Origin: Aquimarina mytili
Lineage (GTDB): Bacteria; Bacteroidota; Bacteroidia; Flavobacteriales; Flavobacteriaceae
NCBI RefSeq assembly: GCF_016735115.1
Contig: NZ_JAERQJ010000003.1
Location: forward strand, 496,001 to 560,000
Length of the DNA stretch: 64,000 nucleotides
Reading direction: 5' to 3'
Positions 7,395 to 16,306 of the stretch are shown in pieces. The notes under the pieces are model-generated. The model made no database searches and was not told the origin of the DNA. It saw only the letters and a program-made list of their open reading frames with translations. Numbering within the stretch: position 1 is the stretch's first letter; each line of letters begins with the position of its first letter. A program made the translations under genes and the position numbers.

Positions 7395-9530
7395 TTAATT
7401 CTTAAGTGTAAGAGGGTTTTTAGATCTTCTAATATTATTGATCTTCATATCCTCTAATACACTAATCGCTTCTTCTACATAAACATCTTTACTAAGATCT
7501 TTATGCCATCTTTTTCTTTTTTCAGCTAAAATCGAATCCTTTTTGATTAAATCTTGCTCATAAGGAAGAGACTCAAAAGTAAGGTCAGTTTTATAATCAT
7601 CTATAGCTCCAAAGCGTTCTGCTTGCTTTTCATTAAGCTCGATATTCGCCTTATACTTTTCATATTTCAAAGAGTAGATATCTACATCTCTTTTTTGTCT
7701 TACCCATTTAGCATTTTCTTCAATCAATTTCAATTGTTCATTTTGAGACATTCTTGATTTACTATTGCTAATGGTCTGATCAAAATCTATATACCCATCC
7801 CATCTCTTATAATCAGCAGCAGGTATTTTATCCCATGGTAAAGGGTTTTCTTGATCTTTCTCTCCAATATCAATATAACTATAACGATCTGGAACCACTA
7901 CATCACTCTTAACACCTTCTAATTGTGTAGATCCCCCGTTAACTCTATAAAATTTTTGAGTTGTAAGTTTTAAAGCTCCCAGGTCTCCAAAATCATTACT
8001 ACGCATCCATCGGTTAAGGTCCATTACATTTTGCACTGTTCCTTTCCCGTATGTTTGCTTACTTCCGATAATAATCGCTCTTTTATAATCTTGCATAGCA
8101 GCGGCCAAAATTTCTGAAGCAGAAGCAGATAATTCATTCACTAAAATTACTAATGGACCATCCCATAAGATATTTCTGTCTTTATCACTTAATACTTCTG
8201 GAGACTCCCCTTTGGTACGAACCTGAACTACAGGTCCTTTTTCTATAAATAATCCCGCAATATCAACTACGGTTTGAAGCGAACCTCCTCCATTATCTCT
8301 TAAATCAACAACTAGACCATCCATGTTTTGCTCTTTAAGACGTATAATTTCTTGTTTTACATCTTTAGCGGCATTACGCTGGTTATAATCCTGCATATTA
8401 AAATAAAACTTAGGTAGATTAATGACCCCAAAAGCTTTATCGTTTTTCTTTACAATTGAAGATTTTGCATACGTTTCTTCTAACTCTACAACATCTCTAA
8501 CAATTTCTACAACCTCGGTAGTTCCATCCACTTTTTTTACAGTAAGCGAAACCTTTGTTCCTTTTGGCCCTTTTATTAAACTTACAGCATCATCAAGACG
8601 CATTCCAACTATGCTTACAGGCTCTTCTTCATCTTCTTGTTTTACTTTCATGATAAAATCTCCAACCTCAACTTTATTACCTCTCCATGCAGGTCCTCCT
8701 GAAATGATTTCAATAATTTTAACGTTGTCATTTTTCTTTTGTAGTCTAGCTCCAATACCTTCTAATTTACCAGACATAGCAATATCAAATCGATCTTTAT
8801 CTTGTGGAGCAAAATAATATGTATGTGGGTCAAACTCTTCTACAATAGAATTGATATAAATAGAAAACCAATCTTTACGTTCTAAATCATCGGCAAATTC
8901 AAAATATTCTTTTAGTGAAGTCATTGTGTTTTCGCGAGCTTCTTTCTCTAACACATCTGGTGTTTTACTTTTATAATCGCTGTTTTTCGCTAAAGAATCT
9001 GTTTGCTCTTCATACTTATCATAATAGCTAGACAGCGCATTAAACTTAAGCTGAAGCCTCCAACGATTAGTCATTTGCCTTTTATTTTCTACATACGGTA
9101 ATTTTTCATAATCCGTATCAATAGCTTCATCTTTTTCAAAGTCAAAGGGTACTTTTAGGATTTCTTTGTACAAGGATCTGGCTTCGATCATTCTTTTTTG
9201 TAATCGATCATAGGTAAGATTAAAAAAAGTAATATCCTTATTTCTAATCTCATCATCTATAAGCTTCTCATATTTCTTAAACTCTTCGATATCACTTTTA
9301 TAGAAGTAACGCTTAAGAGGATCTAAAGCATCTATATAATCAGAAAAAACCTCTTTAGAGAAATCATCATTAATATCTTTGGCATCATAATGACCCTTTC
9401 CTAATACATAACTTATTAAATCAATCAGCAGCTTATCTTTATCCGGGTCATTTTCAACTTTAGTAGTAAAACTGCATGAAGCAGCAGAAACAATCACGGC
9501 AAGCATCAAAATCAAAAAACTCTTTTTCAT
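7395..9530 (-). CDS. prc: Tail-specific (carboxy-terminal processing) protease, lipoprotein
   Basis: 711 aa from the ATG at 9528-9530. An upstream in-frame ATG at 9581 adds 17 residues that would bury the signal peptide, so it was not used. The N-terminus is a lipoprotein signal with lipobox SAASC (Cys19). An N-terminal helical domain is followed by a PDZ domain (about residues 225-320) and an S41 peptidase domain: NELSASASEILAAAMQDYKR contains the nucleophile region and GKGTVQ the catalytic lysine. The C-terminal domain matches the long Tsp/Prc type, not the shorter CtpA type. It degrades or processes periplasmic proteins from the C-terminus and influences envelope homeostasis. The permease gene follows seven bases downstream. 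Confidence 0.92.
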   Translation of the reverse strand: MKKSFLILMLAVIVSAASCSFTTKVENDPDKDKLLIDLISYVLGKGHYDAKDINDDFSKEVFSDYIDALDPLKRYFYKSDIEEFKKYEKLIDDEIRNKDITFFNLTYDRLQKRMIEARSLYKEILKVPFDFEKDEAIDTDYEKLPYVENKRQMTNRWRLQLKFNALSSYYDKYEEQTDSLAKNSDYKSKTPDVLEKEARENTMTSLKEYFEFADDLERKDWFSIYINSIVEEFDPHTYYFAPQDKDRFDIAMSGKLEGIGARLQKKNDNVKIIEIISGGPAWRGNKVEVGDFIMKVKQEDEEEPVSIVGMRLDDAVSLIKGPKGTKVSLTVKKVDGTTEVVEIVRDVVELEETYAKSSIVKKNDKAFGVINLPKFYFNMQDYNQRNAAKDVKQEIIRLKEQNMDGLVVDLRDNGGGSLQTVVDIAGLFIEKGPVVQVRTKGESPEVLSDKDRNILWDGPLVILVNELSASASEILAAAMQDYKRAIIIGSKQTYGKGTVQNVMDLNRWMRSNDFGDLGALKLTTQKFYRVNGGSTQLEGVKSDVVVPDRYSYIDIGEKDQENPLPWDKIPAADYKRWDGYIDFDQTISNSKSRMSQNEQLKLIEENAKWVRQKRDVDIYSLKYEKYKANIELNEKQAERFGAIDDYKTDLTFESLPYEQDLIKKDSILAEKRKRWHKDLSKDVYVEEAISVLEDMKINNIRRSKNPLTLKN

Positions 9531-9703
9531 ACGCTCAATAAAATTTAGGGGTTTTTTATGGCAAAATACATTAAAAATCATGCCAACATCAGGTAATAAT
9601 ACTAAATTTTTCTTAAATGAACTAATATTATTTCTTCCTCTTCATTTATCTGCCAATTCGTACAAAAAAAATGTATTTTTACCTTCATAAAAAATTCTAA
9701 GCT

Positions 9704-10486
9704 ATGGCTCAAAAAAGACCCTTGATTTTAGTCACTAATGATGATGGAATTACCGCACCCGGTATACGCGCATTAATAAGTGTTATGAATGAAATCGGGG
9801 ATGTTTTTGTTGTGGCCCCCGACAGCCCTCAAAGTGGTATGGGGCATGCAATCACTGTCAATAACACCTTGTATTGCGATTCTATTGTTGTTGACAAAAA
9901 TGCGCCTCAAAAAGAATATAGTTGTTCTGGAACTCCTGCAGATTGTGTTAAAATGGCATCTCGTCAGATTCTTGACCGACAACCTGACTTATGTGTCAGT
10001 GGTATTAACCATGGATCGAATGCTGCAATTAATGTAATTTACTCGGGAACTATGAGTGCAGCTGTTGAAGCGGGTATCGAAGGAATACCGGCTATAGGGT
10101 TTTCATTACTTGATTACTCTATGGATGCAAACTTTGAGCCTTCTAAAAAATATGTCAAAAAAATTGTTGAGAATGTACTTAAAAACGGGCTTCCAAAAGG
10201 CGTAGTACTCAACGTAAATATTCCTAGGCTACCTGCCGAAGATATTAAAGGTATCAAAATTTGTCGCCAGGCCAATGCACATTGGGTAGAAGAGTTTGAT
10301 AAAAGAGTAAACCCTATGGGCAGAGAATATTATTGGCTTTCTGGCAAATTTATTAATGAAGATAAAGGAGAAGATACCGACGAATGGGCGTTAAGGCAAG
10401 GATATGTCTCTGTTGTACCTACCCAATTTGACTTAACCGCTCATCAATTTATTCAAGAATTAAACAACTGGTCATTACATGATTAA
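9704..10486 (+). CDS. surE: 5'/3'-nucleotidase SurE
   Basis: 260 aa, normal for the family. The metal-binding start LVTNDDGITAPGI holds the paired aspartates (D13, D14). SGTPADCVKMA and SGINHGSNAAINVIYSGTM are further family signatures that complete the active site. SurE removes phosphate from nucleoside monophosphates, with some exopolyphosphatase activity, in the cytoplasm. The next gene overlaps its end by eight bases, which indicates translational coupling. It is divergent from the protease gene. Confidence 0.96.
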   Translation: MAQKRPLILVTNDDGITAPGIRALISVMNEIGDVFVVAPDSPQSGMGHAITVNNTLYCDSIVVDKNAPQKEYSCSGTPADCVKMASRQILDRQPDLCVSGINHGSNAAINVIYSGTMSAAVEAGIEGIPAIGFSLLDYSMDANFEPSKKYVKKIVENVLKNGLPKGVVLNVNIPRLPAEDIKGIKICRQANAHWVEEFDKRVNPMGREYYWLSGKFINEDKGEDTDEWALRQGYVSVVPTQFDLTAHQFIQELNNWSLHD

Positions 10487-10775
10487 AAAAGAAATAAGTA
10501 TTGGTTTTTTAGCAGGTTTGATTATCAATAGTATTGGATTCGTAATTTGCGTATTCATCTTTTCTGCTCTTAACCGGGTGGATCTCTCCTTTACAGAAAC
10601 TATTAAGGCTTCAATAAAAAATGACTCCTTTGGTAGTCTTATTGTACTGGGAGCAATACCAAATCTGGTTATTTTCTTTTGGTTTTTGAAGAAAAACAAA
10701 CCATATCGTGCTCGTGGCGTGCTTCTTGCAACACTTATTGCAGCTATTTGTATTGCAATTAGTAAATTTGGATAA
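10479..10775 (+). CDS. Small three-helix membrane protein of unknown function
   Basis: 98 aa. Three hydrophobic segments are visible at about 8-29, 51-69 and 80-95, separated by basic loops (KKNKPYRAR), consistent with an integral inner-membrane protein. It overlaps the surE stop by eight bases (ATGATTAA junction), so it is a real and translationally coupled gene. It is followed 43 bases later by lpxB. No family was recognised. The position between surE and lpxB is one I associate with flavobacterial genomes, but I could not check that here. Confidence 0.7.
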   Translation: MIKKEISIGFLAGLIINSIGFVICVFIFSALNRVDLSFTETIKASIKNDSFGSLIVLGAIPNLVIFFWFLKKNKPYRARGVLLATLIAAICIAISKFG

Positions 10776-10818
10776 CATTCGGCAGAATGTAAATTGTATT
10801 TTTTAATGATATAAATGC

Positions 10819-11931
10819 ATGAAATATTACTTAATCGCAGGAGAAGCATCTGGTGATTTACACGGTGCTAACCTTATGAAATCTATTCTTAAAGAAGATC
10901 CGCAAGCCGAATTTCGGTTTTGGGGAGGTGATCTTATGCAAGCTGTTGGCGGATCAATAGTGAAGCATTATCGAGATTTAGCGTTCATGGGGTTTATTGA
11001 GGTACTGTTAAACTTATTTACCATTCTAAAAAACATAAAGCTTTGTAAACAAGATGTTATAGAATATCAGCCCGATGTAATCGTATTTATAGATTACCCT
11101 GGGTTTAATTTACGCATTGCACAATGGGCTAAAGAAAAAGGATTTAGAACGCACTATTATATATCTCCCCAGATATGGGCATGGAAAGAAGGAAGAATTA
11201 AAACCATAAAGAAATGTATTGATATGATGTATGTAATACTTCCTTTTGAAAAATCGTTTTACGAAGACAAACACGAATTTCCTGTTCAATTTGTTGGGCA
11301 TCCTTTAATAGATGCTATTGCAGATCATAAACAAATCCTGCCTGAAACTTTTAAAAATCAGCATAACCTTGATGATCGCCCTATTATTGCTATACTGCCA
11401 GGAAGCAGGAAACAAGAAATTCGAAAAATGCTCGAAGTAATGCTCACCGTAGTAGATGGGTTTCCTGAATATCAATTTGTTATTGCTGGAGCACCCAGCC
11501 AAGATGCTTCATTCTATACTCCCTTCATCAAAAAGCAAGGAGTACATCTGGTCATGAATCAAACCTATGACCTGTTAAGTCTTAGTAATGCAGCTTTGGT
11601 AACTTCGGGAACCGCTACCTTAGAAACAGCATTGTTTAAAGTTCCAGAAGTTGTATGTTACAAAGGAAGTTATATTTCATATCAAATTGCAAAACGAGTA
11701 ATTAACCTGGATTATATTTCTCTTGTAAATCTTATTATGGATAAGCACGTAGTGACAGAACTTATACAAAGTGATTTTAATACTAAAAAACTTAAAGAAG
11801 AACTTACTAAAATAACAGACAGTTATAATCGAGCAGTGATGTTTTTGGATTATTATGACCTAGAAAAGAAATTGGGTGGTAAAGGCGCCAATGATAAAAC
11901 TGCTAAATTAATTGTCGAATCCATACAATAA
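10819..11931 (+). CDS. lpxB: Lipid-A-disaccharide synthase
   Basis: 370 aa, the normal length. The start KYYLIAGEASGDLHGANLMK is the LpxB signature. Later family motifs include FIDYPGFNLRIA, YYISPQIWAWKEGRIK and LPGSRKQEI. The enzyme is a GT19 glycosyltransferase that joins UDP-2,3-diacylglucosamine to lipid X, giving the tetra-acyl disaccharide of lipid A at the inner face of the cytoplasmic membrane. It lies in a plus-strand run with surE, the small membrane protein and an NlpC/P60 lipoprotein, all envelope- or housekeeping-related. Confidence 0.96.
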   Translation: MKYYLIAGEASGDLHGANLMKSILKEDPQAEFRFWGGDLMQAVGGSIVKHYRDLAFMGFIEVLLNLFTILKNIKLCKQDVIEYQPDVIVFIDYPGFNLRIAQWAKEKGFRTHYYISPQIWAWKEGRIKTIKKCIDMMYVILPFEKSFYEDKHEFPVQFVGHPLIDAIADHKQILPETFKNQHNLDDRPIIAILPGSRKQEIRKMLEVMLTVVDGFPEYQFVIAGAPSQDASFYTPFIKKQGVHLVMNQTYDLLSLSNAALVTSGTATLETALFKVPEVVCYKGSYISYQIAKRVINLDYISLVNLIMDKHVVTELIQSDFNTKKLKEELTKITDSYNRAVMFLDYYDLEKKLGGKGANDKTAKLIVESIQ

Positions 11932-11947
11932 TAAAATAAGCCCCAAA

Positions 11948-12454
11948 ATGAAAAAAATAGTTTATTACCTACTAGCTATACTCAGTTTCGCCATTGCTTC
12001 ATGTGGCAGCTCTCCTAAAGACAGAGTCATCGTCTCAAGTAAAAAAACAAAAACTACTAGCAATCCCAGTAACAAAAAGATTAAAAGCATTGTTAGCTAC
12101 GCTAAAACATTTAATGGAACTCGATACAAATATGGCGGAACAACCAAAAAAGGAATGGATTGCTCTGGTCTGGTATATACCTCATTTAAGAAAGAAAATA
12201 TCATCCTGCCAAGAACCTCAAAAACAATGGCTACACAAGGAAAACCAATCTCATTAAAAAAGGTTGGTATTGGTGATTTGCTGTTTTTTAAAACTAATAA
12301 GAGAAAAAATGTTATTTCTCATGTTGGATTAGTTGTTGAAGTTAGAGGAACCATTAAATTTATACATGCTTCTACTTCTAGAGGGGTTATCATCTCTAGC
12401 CTAGATGAAAAATATTGGAATAAAGCATTTGCTCTCGCTAGAAGGGTGCTATAA
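11948..12454 (+). CDS. NlpC/P60 family cell-wall hydrolase, lipoprotein
   Basis: 168 aa from ATG 11948. A longer frame from 11912 would overlap lpxB and displace the signal peptide, so it was rejected. Signal peptide with lipobox AIASC (Cys19). The NlpC/P60 domain spans about 45-165 with the catalytic triad Cys72 (in MDCSGLVY), His125 (in ISHVGLVV) and His140 (in FIHAS). These enzymes cut the D-Glu to diaminopimelate peptide link of peptidoglycan stems. Being an envelope lipoprotein, it probably acts in wall remodelling. It starts 16 bases after lpxB and is probably in the same transcript. Confidence 0.9.
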   Translation: MKKIVYYLLAILSFAIASCGSSPKDRVIVSSKKTKTTSNPSNKKIKSIVSYAKTFNGTRYKYGGTTKKGMDCSGLVYTSFKKENIILPRTSKTMATQGKPISLKKVGIGDLLFFKTNKRKNVISHVGLVVEVRGTIKFIHASTSRGVIISSLDEKYWNKAFALARRVL

Positions 12455-12587
12455 ACTACACTTTTAAAATATCTGGTAGTTAAAAAATAATTCCAGTTAC
12501 GAAAAATGAAACTAGCATCTCGTATCATTGTATTGTGAGTGCTGGTTGTCTTGATGGTCTCACATAAAAATCATCTAATTACACCCT

Positions 12588-14639
12588 GTGAGGCTTCTAA
12601 ACACACCCTTTATCATCCTTACGTTGTCAACCATTATAGGCATTGTTTTAGGGTATTATCTTACCATAGATATCGCATCAGTTTTATTCAGTTTTTTTGT
12701 TGCTATTACTCTCCTTGGAATTTCATGGAAACGATCAAAAAAGATATTTCATAAAGGGATAAGCTTTTCGTTTATTACAATTATCGCTTTCATCATTTTT
12801 GGTTTTGTTTTGGTCAATATTCATAATCCAAAAAATGATGCTGAGCATTATACCAATCTTTTTTCGAGTACCGATTTTAGTGAAAACTCATATGGAATTC
12901 AATTTCACATTAAAGAAAGATTAAAACCCAGCAATTATTACCTGAAATATATAGTTTCTATTGGTCTTCTAGAAAACAAGATTGCAAAAGGACAGCTACT
13001 GTTGCTTATCCCTAGAGATAGTTTAAATACCACATTAGAGATTGGTGACTCCTACACCGCTTTTGCAAAAATAAAACCTATCCCCATTCCTTTAAACCCC
13101 GATCAATTTAATTATGCGAAGCATATGAAGAAACAATATGTCTATCATCAACTACGGGTTTCTAACTATAGACTACTTAATAATCATAATCCCAGGTGGT
13201 CTATCTTAAGTTTGACCGACAAGCTCAGGAAGCATATTAACACACAACTTACAAAGCATTCTTTTACATCCGAACAATTATCAATTATAAATGCCTTGCT
13301 TTTGGGTCAAAGACAAGATATAGATCAACAAACATTTTATAACTATAGAGATGCCGGAGCCATACATATTCTAGCTGTATCTGGATTGCACGTTGGAATT
13401 ATTCTATTGATTCTAAATATGATTTTAAAACCTTTAGATCGATATAAACGACAGGGCAAAATTTTCAAGCTAGTCATCACCCTTATTTTACTCTGGTGCT
13501 TTGCAATAATAGCCGGATTATCACCTTCTGTAATTAGAGCGGTTACCATGTTTTCTTTTATGGCCATAGGTGCACAAATCAAGTCTAAAACCAGCATCTA
13601 TAATTCGTTATTTGTTTCGATGTTTGTTTTGCTTTGCTTCAACCCTTTGTTATTGTTCTCGGTGGGCTTCCAGTTAAGTTATCTAGCCGTCTTTGCTATT
13701 GTTTGGATGCAACCTATACTTGCCAGGAGATATAACCCAAAGTTTTATTTTACTAAAAAGATTTGGGAAACTTTTACCGTGACGATAGCAGCCCAACTAG
13801 GATTATTACCGCTAACGTTGTTCTATTTTCATCAGTTTCCTGGCTTGTTTTTTGTTTCCAATCTAATCATTATTCCATTTTTAGGAGGAATATTGACATA
13901 TGGCATCATAGTGATCATATTGGCCTCTATAGGAATTTTGCCTCAACCAATTGCATCTCTATTTGGCAATTGCATTGATCTTATGAACGGTTTTATAGGC
14001 TGGGTTGCCAGACAACACGATTTTATAATCACAGAAATCCCTTTTTCGTGGAGGATGCTTGGTATCCTTTACATAGTGATTATCACAGGGGTAACAACCC
14101 TTCAAAAACATGAAAGAAGAAGACCTTACAGCTTAATAACCAGCATTATTATGATGATGTTCATTGTATTATATGAAAAACATACGGTATCTAATCGTGA
14201 AGAGTTGATTATTTATAATAATTATCGTAATACCACTATAGGTGTTCTTAAAAATCAAAAGCTTCAAGTATACAGTAAACATAAGATCTCTATTAAAGCC
14301 CAAAGCTTTTTATTTGGTAATTATCGCATTAAGAATCATACATCTCTTGACACAACCTTTATAACCTTAAAAAATACATATCAATATAAGAAACACGCCA
14401 TTCTGATTATTGATAGTACATCAATATATGCGATCAAAAAATTTCAACCAGATATTATAATTCTATCCAACTCGCCAAAAATTCACTTAGAAAGAGTAAT
14501 AAATAAGCTATGTCCACAACAAATTGTTGCCGATGGAAGTAATTATAAAAGTTATATCGATCGATGGGAAAAAAGTTGTACTAAAAACAACATCTCTTTT
14601 CATCGCACAGATAAAAAGGGAGCCTTTATATTGAAATGA
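12588..14639 (+). CDS. comEC: ComEC/Rec2 family DNA-uptake channel, lacking the MBL active site
   Basis: 683 aa from a GTG start (12588-12590). The N-terminal part (about 1-200) has membrane helices and a DUF4131-like soluble domain. The ComEC competence domain (about 225-500) contains LLLGQRQDIDQQTFYNYRDA and HILAVSGLHVGIILL, the family signature, within many transmembrane helices. ComEC forms the inner-membrane channel through which one DNA strand enters during transformation. The C-terminal 150 residues align in position with the metallo-beta-lactamase-like nuclease domain but show no HxHxDH metal motif, so this domain is degenerate or absent. Whether the protein serves DNA uptake is inferred from the family. 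Confidence 0.9.
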   Translation: MRLLNTPFIILTLSTIIGIVLGYYLTIDIASVLFSFFVAITLLGISWKRSKKIFHKGISFSFITIIAFIIFGFVLVNIHNPKNDAEHYTNLFSSTDFSENSYGIQFHIKERLKPSNYYLKYIVSIGLLENKIAKGQLLLLIPRDSLNTTLEIGDSYTAFAKIKPIPIPLNPDQFNYAKHMKKQYVYHQLRVSNYRLLNNHNPRWSILSLTDKLRKHINTQLTKHSFTSEQLSIINALLLGQRQDIDQQTFYNYRDAGAIHILAVSGLHVGIILLILNMILKPLDRYKRQGKIFKLVITLILLWCFAIIAGLSPSVIRAVTMFSFMAIGAQIKSKTSIYNSLFVSMFVLLCFNPLLLFSVGFQLSYLAVFAIVWMQPILARRYNPKFYFTKKIWETFTVTIAAQLGLLPLTLFYFHQFPGLFFVSNLIIIPFLGGILTYGIIVIILASIGILPQPIASLFGNCIDLMNGFIGWVARQHDFIITEIPFSWRMLGILYIVIITGVTTLQKHERRRPYSLITSIIMMMFIVLYEKHTVSNREELIIYNNYRNTTIGVLKNQKLQVYSKHKISIKAQSFLFGNYRIKNHTSLDTTFITLKNTYQYKKHAILIIDSTSIYAIKKFQPDIIILSNSPKIHLERVINKLCPQQIVADGSNYKSYIDRWEKSCTKNNISFHRTDKKGAFILK

Positions 14640-14661
14640 TAGAATATAGAATAAGTCCTCT

Positions 14662-15945
14662 TTATATTACTACTAGTGATTCATTTATATACATATCAGT
14701 ATCAATAGATACTGAATTTAAAACCTCTTGCAGTATTTTATGTATTTTTGGGATACAATCTTTAGCTATTTTGTTTGGACTATTAAACAGTACACAAATT
14801 CCTATATCTTCATTGGGATAAATCGCGATTTCACTTCGATAGTTATTAACCCCACCACCATGATGAATTACTGTATTTAATTCACCAGTTTTAGCGTCGT
14901 TAAATTTATGAATACGCCATCCTAACCCGTAATACGAAGCTTTATATCCCGGCCATCTCTGATAATAGTTTCTTCTTCCGCCTACTTGGATTTTTGGATT
15001 AAAAATATCTTCTATTGTACCTGGCATAAGAACATCTGGATTATTCCCTAATAAAAATTTCATCCATTTGCCCATATCGGTCACACTGGCATTAATACCT
15101 CCTGCGGCTACAGCTTTGTAATATTTTTTATTAATTGGAAGTGGTCTCCACCCTCTACGGATACGTTGATGTGGCATTGCTACATTATCAGATTCTTGCA
15201 ACGCTTCATAACTTGCAGAAGCCGTTGACATATGTAATGGATCAAAAATCTTGTTTTGAAAAACTTCTTTTAAAGGTTTACCCGAAATTCTTTCAATAAT
15301 CTCACCACTCATAGCAAAAATTGCATTTTGGTAATTATATATACTTCCAGGTTCTTGTAGGGGTAAAACTTCGTTAAAACGTCCTGCTATTGTAGTTAAA
15401 TCTAATCCATCTTCTACAAGATTTGTAAAGCTATGATATGGTAACCCTGCTGTATGGGATAATACATTAGCTAAGGTAACTTTATTTGTGGATGCCTTAC
15501 TGGCAAGTCTAAAATTAGGAATGTGGTCAATAATTTTATCTTCCCAGTTTACCAACCCTTCTTCAACATGGATCCCTGTTAAAATTCCTGCAAAACCTTT
15601 AGATACAGAACCGATTCTAAATACAGTCTTGGCATCAATTGTATCTTTTAAGACTGCATTTTTATTACCGAAACCTTTAGCATAGATAATAGAGTCACAT
15701 TTAACAATAGCAACGGCAGCACCTACAATTTGATGCTTTTCTAACGCCTCATTAAAATACGCTTGGATAGATTCTTCCAATTTTTGTTTTTTTAGATCCG
15801 GCAAAATAATTTCTGGTGGTTGTGGTTGCGGATAAATAACAGCTTGAGGTTGTTTTGGGAGTTCTGGATGTTCTACAAATGCAAAAGAAAAAAGCACTGC
15901 AATTAACAACATAGTGGGGGCGGCTATGATAATTATTTTTTTCAT
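14662..15945 (-). CDS. Serine beta-lactamase-fold hydrolase (class C / esterase-like), exported
   Basis: 427 aa from ATG 15945; the ATG at 15963 adds only six residues and cannot be excluded. An N-terminal hydrophobic segment (about 1-24) followed by a proline-rich linker indicates export or membrane anchoring. The fold motifs are present: SxxK as FRIGSVSKGF (nucleophile Ser113, Lys116), the YxN-type motif in IYNYQNAIF, and HxG as IHHGGGVNNYR. Such proteins include D-aminopeptidases, peptidoglycan carboxypeptidases and esterases as well as AmpC enzymes, and the specificity cannot be read here. It converges on comEC with a 22-base gap and no obvious terminator. Confidence 0.87.
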   Translation of the reverse strand: MKKIIIIAAPTMLLIAVLFSFAFVEHPELPKQPQAVIYPQPQPPEIILPDLKKQKLEESIQAYFNEALEKHQIVGAAVAIVKCDSIIYAKGFGNKNAVLKDTIDAKTVFRIGSVSKGFAGILTGIHVEEGLVNWEDKIIDHIPNFRLASKASTNKVTLANVLSHTAGLPYHSFTNLVEDGLDLTTIAGRFNEVLPLQEPGSIYNYQNAIFAMSGEIIERISGKPLKEVFQNKIFDPLHMSTASASYEALQESDNVAMPHQRIRRGWRPLPINKKYYKAVAAGGINASVTDMGKWMKFLLGNNPDVLMPGTIEDIFNPKIQVGGRRNYYQRWPGYKASYYGLGWRIHKFNDAKTGELNTVIHHGGGVNNYRSEIAIYPNEDIGICVLFNSPNKIAKDCIPKIHKILQEVLNSVSIDTDMYINESLVVI

Positions 15946-16256
15946 AAATAGGTTTCGATTCAAAAAACTGATACAATAAAGTTGAACTATTTGACTTTAT
16001 TATCTTTTTCAAACCGGATTTGGGTATTATTTTTTTCGGTTTATGATATAGGTAACGCATACTATTTCAATTAATTGTATTGAAATTTAAAATTTAACAA
16101 GAAAAAGATGATGCTATTTCTGACATCTCTTTAAATTTTATGTAAATGAACCTAAAAAAACTTCTTTTAATCGGATTCAACTATGCAGTTTTCAGTTAAC
16201 TATACATGATTTTTAATTGTATCAGTACATACAGAAGCCATGACTTAACTTCAAAA
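15946..16256. other. AT-rich intergenic region
   Basis: About 310 bases between the hydrolase gene start and the terminator of the next minus-strand gene. It should hold the promoter of the hydrolase, but no convincing TTG/TAnnTTTG pair was found. A frame running antisense-like through this region is not a believable gene: it continues out of frame into the hydrolase. Confidence 0.4.
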
Positions 16257-16289
16257 AAAAGAGGCTTACTATAATTGGAAGCCTCTTTT
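16257..16289 (-). terminator. Terminator of the three-repeat lipoprotein gene
   Basis: An 11-bp inverted repeat (AAAAGAGGCTT at 16257-16267, AAGCCTCTTTT at 16279-16289) with an 11-base loop. On the minus strand it ends in a T run and lies 18 bases after the lipoprotein stop. Confidence 0.85.
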
Positions 16290-16306
16290 CTACATAAATT
16301 TTATTG

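Noticed and set aside
14636..14821. 61-codon plus-strand frame overlapping the comEC stop
   Set aside because: It overlaps the antisense end of the hydrolase gene and mirrors its codons; a shadow frame.
15752..16060. Minus-strand frame of 102 codons
   Set aside because: Its 3' half lies out of frame inside the beta-lactamase-fold gene, and the encoded peptide has no signal or domain character.
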